Source of the DNA: Bradyrhizobium sp. 1(2017)
GTDB taxonomy: Bacteria; Pseudomonadota; Alphaproteobacteria; Rhizobiales; Xanthobacteraceae
Length of the DNA: 64,000 nt
Assembly (NCBI RefSeq): GCF_011602485.2
Contig: NZ_CP050022.2
Coordinates: forward strand, 2,996,001 to 3,060,000
Reading direction: 5' to 3'
A program made the position numbers and the translations under genes. How positions within the stretch are numbered: the stretch's first letter is position 1; each line of letters starts with the position of its first letter. The notes under the pieces are model-generated. The model was not told the origin of the DNA. It made no database searches and worked only from the letters and a program-made list of their open reading frames with translations. Below, in pieces: positions 17,578 through 26,603 of the stretch.

Positions 17578-18519
17578 GTGGGCTTTGCGGGGGCGATGGT
17601 GGTGGCGATGGCGGTGGATGCCCTTCTGGGCTGGCCGTCGTGGCTGTTCGCCCGGATCGGCCATCCCGTGACCTGGCTGGGCCGGCTGATAGAGGCCATC
17701 GACACCGCGTGGAATCGCGCGTCCGATCCGCCGGCGCTGCGCCGCGCTGCTGGCGTCGCTGGCGCGCTGCTGGTCATCACGCTCTCCGTTGCAGTCGGCG
17801 CGGTGGTTCAGTCCTTGCTACCATGGGGCTGGATCCAGATCGCGCTGGTCGGCATCCTCGCCTGGCCGCTGGTCGCGCTGCGCTCGCTGCATGATCATGT
17901 GGCTGCCGTCGCAAAGCCGTTGAGCGCCGGTGACGTCGCCGCTGCGCGAGACGCGGTCTCGCGCATCGTCGGCCGTGATCCCGCGGCGCTCGATGAAGCC
18001 GGCATCGCGCGCGCGGCGATCGAGAGCCTCGCGGAGAACGCCTCCGACGGCATCGTGGCGCCGGTTTTCTGGGGTGCGCTGTTCGGCCTGCCCGGCATCT
18101 TCGGCTACAAGGCGATCAACACGCTGGACTCCATGATCGGCCATCGCAGCGAGCGGCACGAAGCCTTTGGCTGGGCTGCCGCGCGCATCGACGATGTCGC
18201 CAATTTCATTCCGGCGCGCCTGACCGGATTCCTGTTCGTGCTGCTGGCGCCAAGGCGATCGGAGGCGCTGGCGTGCATAACGCGCGATGCGCGCCGTCAT
18301 CGTTCGCCCAATGCCGGCTGGCCGGAAGCGGCCATGGCCGGCGCGCTCGGCGTGCGGCTCAGCGGCCCCCGCATCTATCACGGCAGCGTCACCAACGAGC
18401 CCTGGCTCAACGAAGGCGGGCGCGAGCCGCTCGCTGCTGATATCGACGAGGGCCTGGCCGTGTATCGCCGCGCCATGCTGCTGCTCGCCGGCCTGCTTGC
18501 GATCCTGGCCTTCGCGTGA
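17578..18519 (+). CDS. cbiB: Adenosylcobinamide-phosphate synthase (CbiB family, alias CobD of P. denitrificans)
   Basis: Product of 313 aa. This inner-membrane enzyme couples aminopropanol (phosphate) to adenosylcobyric acid. The family signature Glu-Asn-Ala-Ser-Asp-Gly-Ile-Val-Ala-Pro followed by the Lys-Ala-Ile-Asn-Thr-Leu-Asp-Ser-Met-Ile-Gly segment is present at about residues 155-190. Several hydrophobic helices are visible, the first at the N-terminus and the last at the C-terminus. It starts with GTG, supported by an AGGAG 6 nt upstream. The last codons overlap the GTG start of cobD (GTGA), so the two genes that make and attach the aminopropanol linker are translationally coupled. Confidence 0.94.
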   Translation: MGFAGAMVVAMAVDALLGWPSWLFARIGHPVTWLGRLIEAIDTAWNRASDPPALRRAAGVAGALLVITLSVAVGAVVQSLLPWGWIQIALVGILAWPLVALRSLHDHVAAVAKPLSAGDVAAARDAVSRIVGRDPAALDEAGIARAAIESLAENASDGIVAPVFWGALFGLPGIFGYKAINTLDSMIGHRSERHEAFGWAAARIDDVANFIPARLTGFLFVLLAPRRSEALACITRDARRHRSPNAGWPEAAMAGALGVRLSGPRIYHGSVTNEPWLNEGGREPLAADIDEGLAVYRRAMLLLAGLLAILAFA

Positions 18520-19496
18520 AACAACGGGGCATGCGCGAGCACGGTGGAAATCTCGATCTGGCCCAGCAGCGGTTTGGCGGACGCGCTGAGGACTGGATCG
18601 ACCTCTCGACGGGGATCAACCGGCTGCCCTACACGGTCGGCGAGGTGAACGGCCGCGCTTGGAGCGCGTTGCCGTCGCGCGCCGAGATCGAGGCGCTGCA
18701 TCAGGCCGCGCGGCACGCCTACCGCACGAGCGCGCCGATCGTCGCGATGGGAGGTGCGCAGGCTGCCATTCAATTGCTGCCGCAACTGGCGGCGCCCGGC
18801 CGCGTGCGCATCCTCGCACCGACCTACAATGAATATGCGGGGGTGCTGTCGGCCGCGGGCTGGGACGTCCAGGAGGTCTCCGGGCTGGACGCGCTGGCGG
18901 GCGCGGACCTGGCGATCGTCGTCAATCCCAACAATCCCGATGGCCGGACGTTTACGCCGGAGGATCTGCTTGCGCTTTTGCCGCGTGTTAACCGTCTCGT
19001 CATCGACGAGAGCTTCGCCGATGCGGTTCCGCAGCTGTCGCTTGCGTCCGAAGCGGATCGGCCGGGGCTGCTGGTGCTGCGCTCATTCGGAAAGTTTTAC
19101 GGTCTTGCCGGCCTTCGCCTTGGCTTCGCGATCGGAAATGCGGCCGACGTCGGCAAGCTCGCGGCGATGTCGGGTCCATGGCCGGTGTCGGGCGCGGCAA
19201 TCGAAATCGGCTGTCGCGCCTTGCGCGATGATGCCTGGGCCGAGACCACATCCGCGCGGCTTGTTCGCGATTGTGTACGTCTCGATGAGATGGCGTGCGG
19301 TCAGGGATGGACGCTCGTTGGTGGCGCGCCGCTGTTCCGTCTCTACGAAACTCCGGATGCACTTGCCGCGCAGGAGAAGCTCGCGCGTGGTCAAATCTGG
19401 TCGCGCGTGTTCGGGCGAGAACCGACATGGCTACGCCTCGGCCTTCCCGGCAGCGAATCCGAATGGATTCGCCTTGCCGAAGCCCTAGCGCGCTAG
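18516..19496 (+). CDS. cobD: Threonine-phosphate decarboxylase (alias CobC of P. denitrificans)
   Basis: Product of 326 aa, a PLP-dependent class I/II aminotransferase-fold enzyme that makes (R)-1-amino-2-propanol phosphate from L-threonine phosphate. Seen: the Asn-Pro-Asn-Asn-Pro-Asp-Gly motif at 137-144, Asp-Glu-Ser-Phe-Ala-Asp at 164-169, and the PLP lysine in Ser-Phe-Gly-Lys at about 193, followed by Gly-Leu-Ala-Gly-Leu-Arg. The start is GTG overlapping the cbiB stop; an ATG at 18531 (residue 6) is an alternative. The 3' end overlaps the convergent cobQ 3' end by 12 bp, so the two transcripts are complementary there. No threonine kinase (PduX-like) gene is nearby. Confidence 0.93.
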   Translation: MKQRGMREHGGNLDLAQQRFGGRAEDWIDLSTGINRLPYTVGEVNGRAWSALPSRAEIEALHQAARHAYRTSAPIVAMGGAQAAIQLLPQLAAPGRVRILAPTYNEYAGVLSAAGWDVQEVSGLDALAGADLAIVVNPNNPDGRTFTPEDLLALLPRVNRLVIDESFADAVPQLSLASEADRPGLLVLRSFGKFYGLAGLRLGFAIGNAADVGKLAAMSGPWPVSGAAIEIGCRALRDDAWAETTSARLVRDCVRLDEMACGQGWTLVGGAPLFRLYETPDALAAQEKLARGQIWSRVFGREPTWLRLGLPGSESEWIRLAEALAR

Positions 19497-20933
19497 CGCG
19501 AGCAGACCGTCAACGTCGAGATGCTTTTCGATGTGATCGGCGAGGGCGTCGAGCGCACTCTCGACCCTGGCATGATAGGGCTCGTCGCCTGCGGGGATGT
19601 CGAGCTTGGCCAAGAACGCCTTGCGGAAATCATCCGACGTGAATACGCCGTGCAAATAGCTGCCCTGCACGCGCCCGTCGCCCGAGATCGCGCCTTCCGG
19701 CTCGCCATCCACGGTCGCAAATGGCCGCGCGCGATCCGGCCCATTGGTGCGGCCGATGTGGATTTCGTAGGCCTGGATAGGTTGCCCGGTCGCTGCATGC
19801 ACGGCCGCAACGCGCGTCAGCGTCTTCTGCGGGCTCATCACCGTTGTCACATCCAGCAGCCCGAGGCCCGGCGTGTCGCCCGCAGGGCCCTCGATCCCAT
19901 CGGGGTCGGCGACGCTGCGCCCGAGCATCTGATAGCCGCCGCAGAGGCCGAGCACATGGCCGCCCCTGCGGTGATGCGCGATGAGGTCGATGTCCCAGCC
20001 CTGCGCGCGCAGGAAGGCGAGGTCGCCGCGGGTGGATTTGGAGCCGGGGATGATGACGAGGCGCACGTCGCCGGGAATGGCATCGCCCGGACGCACCATG
20101 ACGAGATCGACGCCGGCCTCGAGCTTGAGCGGATCGAGATCGTCGAAATTGGCGATCCGCGACAGCGCAAGGCAGGCGATCTTGCACTGGCCCGGCTTGC
20201 GCGCGTCGCTCAGGCCCAGCGCATCCTCGGCCGGCAGCTCGCCGGCGCGTGCGAACCAGGGCAAGACGCCCAGGCCGCGCCATTCGGTCTTCTGCGCGAT
20301 CAGCCTGTAGCCGTCGTCGAACAGCGTGGGATCGCCGCGAAACTTGTTGATGACAAAACCCTGGATCATCGCGGCATCGTCAGGATCGATCACCGTCTTG
20401 ATGCCGACGAGCTGGGCAATGACGCCGCCGCGGTCGATGTCGCCGACCAGCACGACCGGAACGTCCGCCTTGCGCGCGAAGCCCATATTGGCGATGTCGG
20501 CCTTGCGCAAATTCACCTCGGCCGGACTGCCGGCGCCCTCGACCAGCACGAGATCGGCGCGCGCCTTCAGGCGCTCGAAACTTTCCAGCACCGCGCCCAT
20601 CAGTGACGGCTTCATCGCCGCATAGTCGCGCGCCCGCGCGGTGGCGATGCGCTTTCCATGCACGACAACCTGCGCGCCGACATCTGTCTCGGGTTTGAGC
20701 AGCACCGGGTTCATGTCGGTGTGCGGCTCGACGCCGGCGGCGAGCGCCTGCAGCGCCTGGGCGCGGCCGATCTCGCCGCCATCGACGGTGACAGCCGCGT
20801 TGTTCGACATGTTCTGCGGCTTGAACGGGAGCACGGGCAGGCCGCGCCGCGTGAAAGCGCGCGCGAGACCGGCGACGATGAGCGACTTGCCCACGTCCGA
20901 GCCGGCCCCCTGGATCATCAATGCGCGCGCCAT
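19485..20933 (-). CDS. cobQ: Cobyric acid synthase, glutamine-hydrolysing
   Basis: Product of 482 aa. It amidates four side chains of adenosylcobyrinic acid a,c-diamide using glutamine and ATP. The N-terminal dethiobiotin-synthetase-like ATPase domain has the Gly-Ala-Gly-Ser-Asp-Val-Gly-Lys-Ser nucleotide motif at 9-17 and Lys-Pro-Gln-Asn-Met-Ser-Asn-Asn at 38-45. The C-terminal class I glutamine amidotransferase-like domain has its nucleophile Cys331 in Leu-Cys-Gly-Gly-Tyr-Gln-Met-Leu-Gly. Length fits the family. It lies 24 bp downstream of cobO on the same strand, in pathway order. Confidence 0.96.
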   Translation of the reverse strand: MARALMIQGAGSDVGKSLIVAGLARAFTRRGLPVLPFKPQNMSNNAAVTVDGGEIGRAQALQALAAGVEPHTDMNPVLLKPETDVGAQVVVHGKRIATARARDYAAMKPSLMGAVLESFERLKARADLVLVEGAGSPAEVNLRKADIANMGFARKADVPVVLVGDIDRGGVIAQLVGIKTVIDPDDAAMIQGFVINKFRGDPTLFDDGYRLIAQKTEWRGLGVLPWFARAGELPAEDALGLSDARKPGQCKIACLALSRIANFDDLDPLKLEAGVDLVMVRPGDAIPGDVRLVIIPGSKSTRGDLAFLRAQGWDIDLIAHHRRGGHVLGLCGGYQMLGRSVADPDGIEGPAGDTPGLGLLDVTTVMSPQKTLTRVAAVHAATGQPIQAYEIHIGRTNGPDRARPFATVDGEPEGAISGDGRVQGSYLHGVFTSDDFRKAFLAKLDIPAGDEPYHARVESALDALADHIEKHLDVDGLLALAR

Positions 20934-20957
20934 GGTGTTTTCAGAAACTTGGTGCCG

Positions 20958-21593
20958 TCAGAACTCGACGCCCGCCTGCCCCTTGATGCCGGAGCGGAAG
21001 GGATGCTTCACCAGCGTCATCTCGGTGACGAGATCGGCGATCTCGATCAGCTCGTCCTTGGCGTTGCGCCCGGTGAGGACGACATGCGTCATCTCAGGCT
21101 TCTGCGTCGTCAGGAATTCGACCACTTCGGCGATGTCGAGATAGTCGTAGCGCAGTGCGATGTTGATCTCGTCGAGCACGACCATGCGCAGGCTCGAATC
21201 GCGGATCAGCTCCTTGGCCTTCTCCCAGCCGGCGCGGGCGGCGGCGATGTCGCGCGCGCGGTCCTGCGTCTCCCAGGTGAAGCCTTCGCCCATGGCGTGG
21301 AACTGGCAGAGGTCGCCGAAATGGCCGGTGAGCAGGCGCCGCTCGCCGGTATCCCAGGCGCCCTTGATGAACTGCACGACCGCGCAGGGAAAGCCATGGG
21401 CGACACAGCGAACGATCATGCCGAAGGCCGAGGAGGACTTGCCCTTGCCGGCGCCCGTGTGGACGATGATGAGGCCTTTTTCGCCGCTCTTGGTCGCCAT
21501 GATCTTGTCGCGCGCGGCCTTCTTCTTCGCCATTTTTTGGGTGTGGCGGGCGTCGCTTTCCTCGCCCGTTTGGGTCTCCGGTTCAGGTGTCAT
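20958..21593 (-). CDS. cobO: Cob(I)yrinic acid a,c-diamide adenosyltransferase
   Basis: Product of 211 aa. CobO-type (CobA/CobO/BtuR family) corrinoid adenosyltransferase that transfers the 5'-deoxyadenosyl group of ATP to Co(I). The P-loop Gly-Ala-Gly-Lys-Gly-Lys-Ser-Ser is at residues 47-54, and Asp-Glu-Ile-Asn-Ile-Ala-Leu-Arg-Tyr-Asp is present further on. The start at 21593 was preferred over the upstream frame extension to 21635. The charged N-terminal tail of about 35 residues is typical. It is divergent from the DUF1636/cobW run; the DNA between encodes a riboswitch on the other strand, and I see no B12 box reading toward cobO. Confidence 0.95.
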   Translation of the reverse strand: MTPEPETQTGEESDARHTQKMAKKKAARDKIMATKSGEKGLIIVHTGAGKGKSSSAFGMIVRCVAHGFPCAVVQFIKGAWDTGERRLLTGHFGDLCQFHAMGEGFTWETQDRARDIAAARAGWEKAKELIRDSSLRMVVLDEINIALRYDYLDIAEVVEFLTTQKPEMTHVVLTGRNAKDELIEIADLVTEMTLVKHPFRSGIKGQAGVEF

Positions 21594-21610
21594 CGGTCCC
21601 GGTCCTTCGG

Positions 21611-21640
21611 CTTGACAAGTGGCGGCCGGCGGCAAATGGT
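21611..21640 (+). promoter_or_regulatory. Candidate promoter ahead of riboswitch 1
   Basis: TTGACA at 21612-21617, 17 nt spacer, then a weak -10-like AATGGT at 21635-21640. The predicted transcript would begin just before the aptamer. The -35 is good, the -10 is poor. Confidence 0.35.
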
Positions 21641-21650
21641 GGGCCGGCGT

Positions 21651-21842
21651 TGGTTCCTGTCCTATGACAGGCGAAGAGGGAATGCGATAGGGTCCGAATC
21701 GGCAAGATTTGGGTCCAAAATGCAGCCGCCCCCGCGACCGTGACCGGAGAGATGCCCGAAGCCACTGACTCCCAAAAGGGAATCGGGAAGGTGGGGATCG
21801 AAGGGCAAAACCCTGCTCCGCAAGCCGGGAGACCTGCCAGCG
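21651..21842 (+). promoter_or_regulatory. Cobalamin (AdoCbl) riboswitch 1, upstream of DUF1636-cobW-cobN
   Basis: Conserved blocks occur in the right order: GGGAATGCG at 21678-21686; the core GCAGCCGCCCCCGCGACCG within 21722-21744; GCCACTG at about 21760; GGGAAGG at about 21785; and the B12 box AAGCCGGGAGACCTGCC at 21822-21838. It lies 112 nt ahead of the DUF1636 start. A CTTCC (21922-21926) can pair with GGAAG in the ribosome-binding region (21940-21944), so control may be by sequestering translation; this last step is inferred. Confidence 0.93.
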
Positions 21843-21949
21843 CGGACGATTTTGGACCGGCGGACGGGGTGTTCCGCGACGGGGAAACGGGCCTCCAAAA
21901 AACGGTCCGTGCGCCTCTTCGCTTCCCGCTGTTTATTCTGGAAGGGGCG

Positions 21950-22324
21950 ATGACGGTCACACTTCACGTCTGCATTACCTGCCGCGCCGGCCAGACGCTT
22001 GGCGAGGGCGAGACGACGCCCGGCAAGCGCTTGCATGGTGCGATCCTCGACGCCGGCGTGCCCGACGGCGTCCAAGTGGTTCCCGTCGAATGTCTGTCGG
22101 CCTGCAGCCAGGGCTGTTCGGTCGCGCTCAGCGCGCCCGGCCGCTGGTCCTATGTCTACGGCCGCCTGTCGGATGCGAATGCGCATGATGTCGTCGCGGG
22201 CGCGGCGGCCTACGCGGCCGCACCCGATGGCCTCGTGCCCTGGCGCAGCCGCCCGGAAATCTTCCGCAAGCAATCGCTTGCCCGCATTCCCCCCATTGCC
22301 GTCGTGCCGGAGGCCGCCGAATGA
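21950..22324 (+). CDS. DUF1636 cysteine-rich putative metal-binding protein
   Basis: Product of 124 aa. It has a Cys-Ile-Thr-Cys pair near residue 9 and a Cys-Leu-Ser-Ala-Cys-Ser-Gln-Gly-Cys cluster near residue 48, an arrangement like small 2Fe-2S thioredoxin-like ferredoxins. The function is not established. The start at 21950 was chosen because it has a GGAAGGGG ribosome-binding site and lies after the riboswitch; the frame is open upstream but that portion is the aptamer. It overlaps cobW by 4 bp and is the first gene after a cobalamin riboswitch, so it probably helps cobalt handling or redox steps for corrin synthesis. Confidence 0.85.
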   Translation: MTVTLHVCITCRAGQTLGEGETTPGKRLHGAILDAGVPDGVQVVPVECLSACSQGCSVALSAPGRWSYVYGRLSDANAHDVVAGAAAYAAAPDGLVPWRSRPEIFRKQSLARIPPIAVVPEAAE

Positions 22325-23355
22325 ACTCGCTCGCAAAAGTCCCCGTCACGGTGGTCACCGGTTTCCTCGGCTCCGGCAAGACGACGCTGATCCAGCATCT
22401 GCTCGCCAATCCGGGCGGCAAGAAGCTCGCCGTGCTCGTCAACGAGTTCGGCAGCGAGGGGGTCGATGGCGAGATCCTGAAGTCCTGCGCCGACGCCAAT
22501 TGTCCGGAGGAGAACATCGTCGAGCTCGCCAATGGCTGCATCTGCTGCACGGTCGCCGACGATTTCATTCCGACCATGGAGCAGCTCCTGGCGCGCCCGG
22601 TGCGGCCCGATCATATCCTGATCGAGACCTCGGGCCTGGCGTTGCCAAAACCGCTCCTGAAGGCGTTCGACTGGCCAGAGATCCGTTCGCGCATCACCGT
22701 CGACGGCGTGATCGCGCTGGCCGATGCCGAAGCCGTCGCGGCCGGCCGCTTCGCGCCCGATCCCGCCGCGGTGGAAGCGCAGCGCGCGGCGGACGAGAAC
22801 CTCGATCACGAGACGCCTCTGTCCGAAGTGTTCGAGGACCAGATCGCCTGCGCCGACATCGTGCTGCTGACCAAGGCCGATCTTGCGGGCACGGCGGGAA
22901 TCGAAGCGGCCAAGGCCGCGATCACCGCCGAGATGCCGCGCCGAGTGCCGATGCTGCCCGTCACTGACGGTGCGGTCGATGCGCGCGTCATCCTCGGTCT
23001 CGGTGCTGCCGCGGAGAACGATCTCGCGGCGCGTCCCTCCCATCATGACGGCGAGGAGGAGCACGAGCACGACGATTTCGCCTCGGTCGTGATCGACCTG
23101 CCCGAAGTGGCCGACATCGACGCGCTGGTCGCATCGGTCCAGAAGCTGGCGCGCGAGCAGAACGTGCTGCGGGCCAAGGGCTATATTGCCGTCGCAGGCA
23201 AGCCGATGCGCCTGTTGCTGCAGGCGGTCGGCGAGCGTGTGCGCCATCAGTTCGACAAGCCCTGGGGCGCAGGTGTCAGGCAGTCGAAGCTCGTCGTGAT
23301 CGGCGAGCACGGCGATATCGACGAGGGCGCGATCAAAGCGGGACTCGGTGTCTGA
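22321..23355 (+). CDS. cobW: CobW family G3E GTPase, putative cobalt chaperone
   Basis: Product of 344 aa. The P-loop Gly-Phe-Leu-Gly-Ser-Gly-Lys-Thr-Thr is at 14-22. The CxCC metal-binding motif (Cys73, Cys75, Cys76) is present. A His/Glu/Asp-rich stretch lies near residue 240, between the GTPase domain and the CobW C-terminal domain. G3E GTPases deliver metals; CobW is linked to cobalt supply for CobN-type chelation. It overlaps DUF1636 by 4 bp upstream and cobN by 1 bp (TGATG) downstream, fitting a role beside the chelatase. Confidence 0.95.
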   Translation: MNSLAKVPVTVVTGFLGSGKTTLIQHLLANPGGKKLAVLVNEFGSEGVDGEILKSCADANCPEENIVELANGCICCTVADDFIPTMEQLLARPVRPDHILIETSGLALPKPLLKAFDWPEIRSRITVDGVIALADAEAVAAGRFAPDPAAVEAQRAADENLDHETPLSEVFEDQIACADIVLLTKADLAGTAGIEAAKAAITAEMPRRVPMLPVTDGAVDARVILGLGAAAENDLAARPSHHDGEEEHEHDDFASVVIDLPEVADIDALVASVQKLAREQNVLRAKGYIAVAGKPMRLLLQAVGERVRHQFDKPWGAGVRQSKLVVIGEHGDIDEGAIKAGLGV

Positions 23356-26300
23356 TGCACGTCGTCTTCCGCGAGAGCCGCGGTCTCGAGGAGACCGCGA
23401 CGCCAAGAGACATCGGCCAGGACCCGGCCGATCTCGTGGTGCTCTCGTATTCGGATTCCGACCTTGCCGCGTTCGCGGCCGGCTGGCGGCGCGGCCGGCG
23501 CGGCCTGCCGTCGCTGCGGCTCGCCAACCTCGCAGAGCTCCGTCATCCGCTCTCGGTCGACACCTATATCGAGCGCACGCTGTCGCAGGCGCGCGGCATT
23601 CTGGTGCGGCTGATCGGCGGTGAGTCCTACTGGGCGTACGGGCTCGCGGCCCTGCAGCAACTTGCGAAGGATCGCAACATCGTGCTGGCCGTGTTGCCGG
23701 CGGACGGCCGCGATGACACGCGGCTCGATGCGTATTCGACCTTGCCGGTCTCGACACTGCGCCGGCTCAAGGTGCTCTGCGACACCGGCGGTCCGGTCGC
23801 CGCGCAGGCGGCGATTGCGCAGCTCGCGCTGGCCTCGGGTCTCTATGCGGGGCCGGTCGTCGGTGAAATGATCGTGCCCGAGATGGGATTTTATGATCCG
23901 GCGCGCAGTGTCATTGCTGCGCCGGTGGGCGGCGAGGGGAAACCGCGCGCGCTGGTGACGTTCTATCGTTCCTATCTCACCGCTGCCGACACCGGCCCGA
24001 TCGATGCCCTGATCGCCGCGCTGCTCGAGAAGGGATTTGACGCCTATGGCGTGTTCGTCACCTCGCTGAAGGCTCCGGGCGTTGCCGATTGGCTGCGCGC
24101 GCATCTTGCGCAAAATCCTGCGGCGGCGATCGTCAACGCGACCGCGTTCTCGGGCCTGGGCGATGACGGCACGACGCCGTTCGATGCCGCGTCCTGTCCG
24201 GTGTTCCAGGTCGCGCTCTCGACGGCGCGGCGCGAGGATTGGGCGGAGTCGCTGCGCGGCCTGTCGCCCGGTGATCTCGCGATGCATGTGGTGCTGCCCG
24301 AGGTCGATGGCCGCCTGTTCGCGGGCGTTGTGAGCTTCAAATCCGCTGCGGAGCGCGATCCCGAGCTGCAGTTCTCGCATCTGGCGCACAGGCCCGATGA
24401 GGAGCGCGTGAGCGCCGTTGCCGCGCGCGTGGCGGCCTGGCGCCGTCTTGCGGAGACGCCGGCCAGCGAAAAGCGACTGGCGCTCGTGCTCCCGAATTAT
24501 CCGGGCCGGCCGCACCAGATCGCGCATGCGGTGGGGCTCGATGCGCTGGCGTCGGTAGAAGCCTTGGCGTCCGATCTCGCGGAGGCCGGCTTCGATGTTG
24601 CGCCGGTCGATGCGCTCGGCGAAGCGCTGCTGAAGCAGTGTTTGACCTGGAGCGTGGCCGATTATCGCGCAGCGCTTTCGCGCCTGCCGCAATCCCTGCA
24701 GGACGATCTCGCGCAGGCCTGGGGCGCGCCGGAGAATGATCCGAGCTGCCGCGACGGCGCGTTCCACTTCGCCGCTGTCGCGTGCGGCAAGTCGATCGTC
24801 GCGGTCCAGCCCGAGCGCGGCGATACGTCCGCGCGCGATACCGACTATCACGATCTCGCGCGCACGCCGCGCCACTCCTATGTCGCGTTCTATCTGTGGC
24901 TCCGAGAGCAAGGCAGCGATGCCGTCGTGCACATGGGGGCGCATGGCACGCTGGAATGGCTGCCCGGCAAATCCGTGGCGCTGTCGTCGGGCTGCTGGCC
25001 GGAGGCCCTGATCGGCGATCTCCCCGTCATCTATCCCTTCATCGTTAACGATCCCGGCGAGGCCGCGCAGGCCAAACGGCGTATCTCGGCCGTCACTATC
25101 GGCCACCTGCCGCCGCCGCTTGCGGCGTCCGTCGTGCCGGAGGGGTTGCGCCGGCTCGAACGCCTGCTCGACGAATATTCGACCGCCGACGGACTTGATC
25201 CCGCGCGCCGCCAGCGCTTGATCGCAGCGATCCGCGACGAGGCGCGTGCGGCAGGCCTCGAAAATGATCTTGGCCTCGATGCATCGGCAGCGCCCGCCGA
25301 AGCGATCCCGCGAATCGACCGTTTCGTCTGCGATCTCAAGGAGAGCCAGTTCGGCGATGGCCTGCACGTGTTCGGCCGCGGCGCCTGCGGCGAAGCGGAG
25401 CGCGATGCGCTGCACGCCGCGCTCGCAGGCCGGCGCATTGCGCCGGGGCCGTCGGGCTCGCCCTATCGCGGGCGGCAGGACGTGCTGCCGACCGGCCGCA
25501 ATCTCTTTGCCGTCGATCCGCGCGCGGTGCCGACGCCATCGGCGCATGCGCAGGGCATCAGGCTCGCCGAAGAGCTGCTCCGCCGGCACTTGCAGGATCA
25601 TGGCGATTGGCCCAAGGGCCTCGTCGTCGACCTCTGGGGCTCGGCAACGATGCGCACCGCGGGCGAGGAGTTCGCGATGGCGCTGCATCTGGCCGGCCTT
25701 GCGCCGCGCTGGGATCACGCCGCCGGGCGCGTCACCGGCTACGACATCATCGCGCCGGCCGAGCTCGGCCGCCCCCGCATCGACGTCACGCTGCGCGTTT
25801 CCGGCCTGTTCCGCGACGTATTTTCCGGCCTGGCGCAATTGTTTGAAGCCGCCGCCGAGGCGCTCGCGAGCCGCGAGGACGAGGGCGACGAAAACCCCTA
25901 TCGTCACCGTGCTTCCCGCGTGTTCGCGCCGCGGCCCGGACAATACGGCGTCGGCCTGTCGGCAATCCCCGATGCCTTCACACCCGAGACGCGTGATGCC
26001 GCCGGCGAAGCCTGGCTGTCGGCATCGTCCTGGGCATTCCAGGCGGATGGCGCGTTGCAGCCGGATCGCGCCGGCATCGAACAGCGGCTCGCATCCGCTG
26101 ACGCGTTCGTCCATGTACAGGACCTGCCGGAAACGGATCTCTTGCTCGCCGCCGACTATGCCGCGCATGAAGCCGGTATTGCGGCCGCAGCGGCGCATCT
26201 CGGTGCGGCAGGGCCGGCGCTCTATCACCTCGACACGACACGCCCCGACCAGCCGCACGCGCGCACATTGACCGAGGAAATCTCGCGCGTGGTCCGGGCC

Positions 26301-26603
26301 CGTGCAGCCAACCCGGCCTGGATCGCCGGCATGCTGCGCCACGGTTTTCGCGGGGCGGCCGAGATCACCGCAACGCTCGAGCACATGGCCGCCTTCGCGC
26401 ATCTGGCCGACGCCGTGCCGCCGCATCTGTTCGATCTCTACTACGATGCGACGCTCGGCAATGACGATGTCCGCGCCTTCATGGCGCGCGAAAACCCGGC
26501 GGCGCTTGCTGCGATGGAGACATGCTTCACCCGCCTGCATGAGGCCTCGCTCTGGCGAACGCGCCGCAATTCGATCGCGGCTGCGCTGCGGGAGGCATCA
26601 TGA
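23355..26603 (+). CDS. cobN: Cobaltochelatase subunit CobN
   Basis: Product of 1,082 aa, the large subunit of the ATP-dependent aerobic cobaltochelatase that inserts cobalt into hydrogenobyrinic acid a,c-diamide. It is related to magnesium chelatase subunit H; the family segment Val-His-Met-Gly-Ala-His-Gly-Thr-Leu-Glu-Trp-Leu-Pro-Gly-Lys is visible at about residues 525-540. It is shorter than the P. denitrificans protein (about 1,275 aa) but the N- and C-termini look intact, so it is probably a compact homologue and not a fragment. The partner subunits CobS and CobT of the chelatase are not in this window. Overlaps cobG by 4 bp. Confidence 0.95.
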   Translation: MHVVFRESRGLEETATPRDIGQDPADLVVLSYSDSDLAAFAAGWRRGRRGLPSLRLANLAELRHPLSVDTYIERTLSQARGILVRLIGGESYWAYGLAALQQLAKDRNIVLAVLPADGRDDTRLDAYSTLPVSTLRRLKVLCDTGGPVAAQAAIAQLALASGLYAGPVVGEMIVPEMGFYDPARSVIAAPVGGEGKPRALVTFYRSYLTAADTGPIDALIAALLEKGFDAYGVFVTSLKAPGVADWLRAHLAQNPAAAIVNATAFSGLGDDGTTPFDAASCPVFQVALSTARREDWAESLRGLSPGDLAMHVVLPEVDGRLFAGVVSFKSAAERDPELQFSHLAHRPDEERVSAVAARVAAWRRLAETPASEKRLALVLPNYPGRPHQIAHAVGLDALASVEALASDLAEAGFDVAPVDALGEALLKQCLTWSVADYRAALSRLPQSLQDDLAQAWGAPENDPSCRDGAFHFAAVACGKSIVAVQPERGDTSARDTDYHDLARTPRHSYVAFYLWLREQGSDAVVHMGAHGTLEWLPGKSVALSSGCWPEALIGDLPVIYPFIVNDPGEAAQAKRRISAVTIGHLPPPLAASVVPEGLRRLERLLDEYSTADGLDPARRQRLIAAIRDEARAAGLENDLGLDASAAPAEAIPRIDRFVCDLKESQFGDGLHVFGRGACGEAERDALHAALAGRRIAPGPSGSPYRGRQDVLPTGRNLFAVDPRAVPTPSAHAQGIRLAEELLRRHLQDHGDWPKGLVVDLWGSATMRTAGEEFAMALHLAGLAPRWDHAAGRVTGYDIIAPAELGRPRIDVTLRVSGLFRDVFSGLAQLFEAAAEALASREDEGDENPYRHRASRVFAPRPGQYGVGLSAIPDAFTPETRDAAGEAWLSASSWAFQADGALQPDRAGIEQRLASADAFVHVQDLPETDLLLAADYAAHEAGIAAAAAHLGAAGPALYHLDTTRPDQPHARTLTEEISRVVRARAANPAWIAGMLRHGFRGAAEITATLEHMAAFAHLADAVPPHLFDLYYDATLGNDDVRAFMARENPAALAAMETCFTRLHEASLWRTRRNSIAAALREAS

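Noticed and set aside
17576..17671. ATG at 17576 as start of a gene
   Set aside because: It opens only a short Trp/Arg-rich frame; the overlapping GTG at 17578 starts cbiB and fits the ribosome-binding site.
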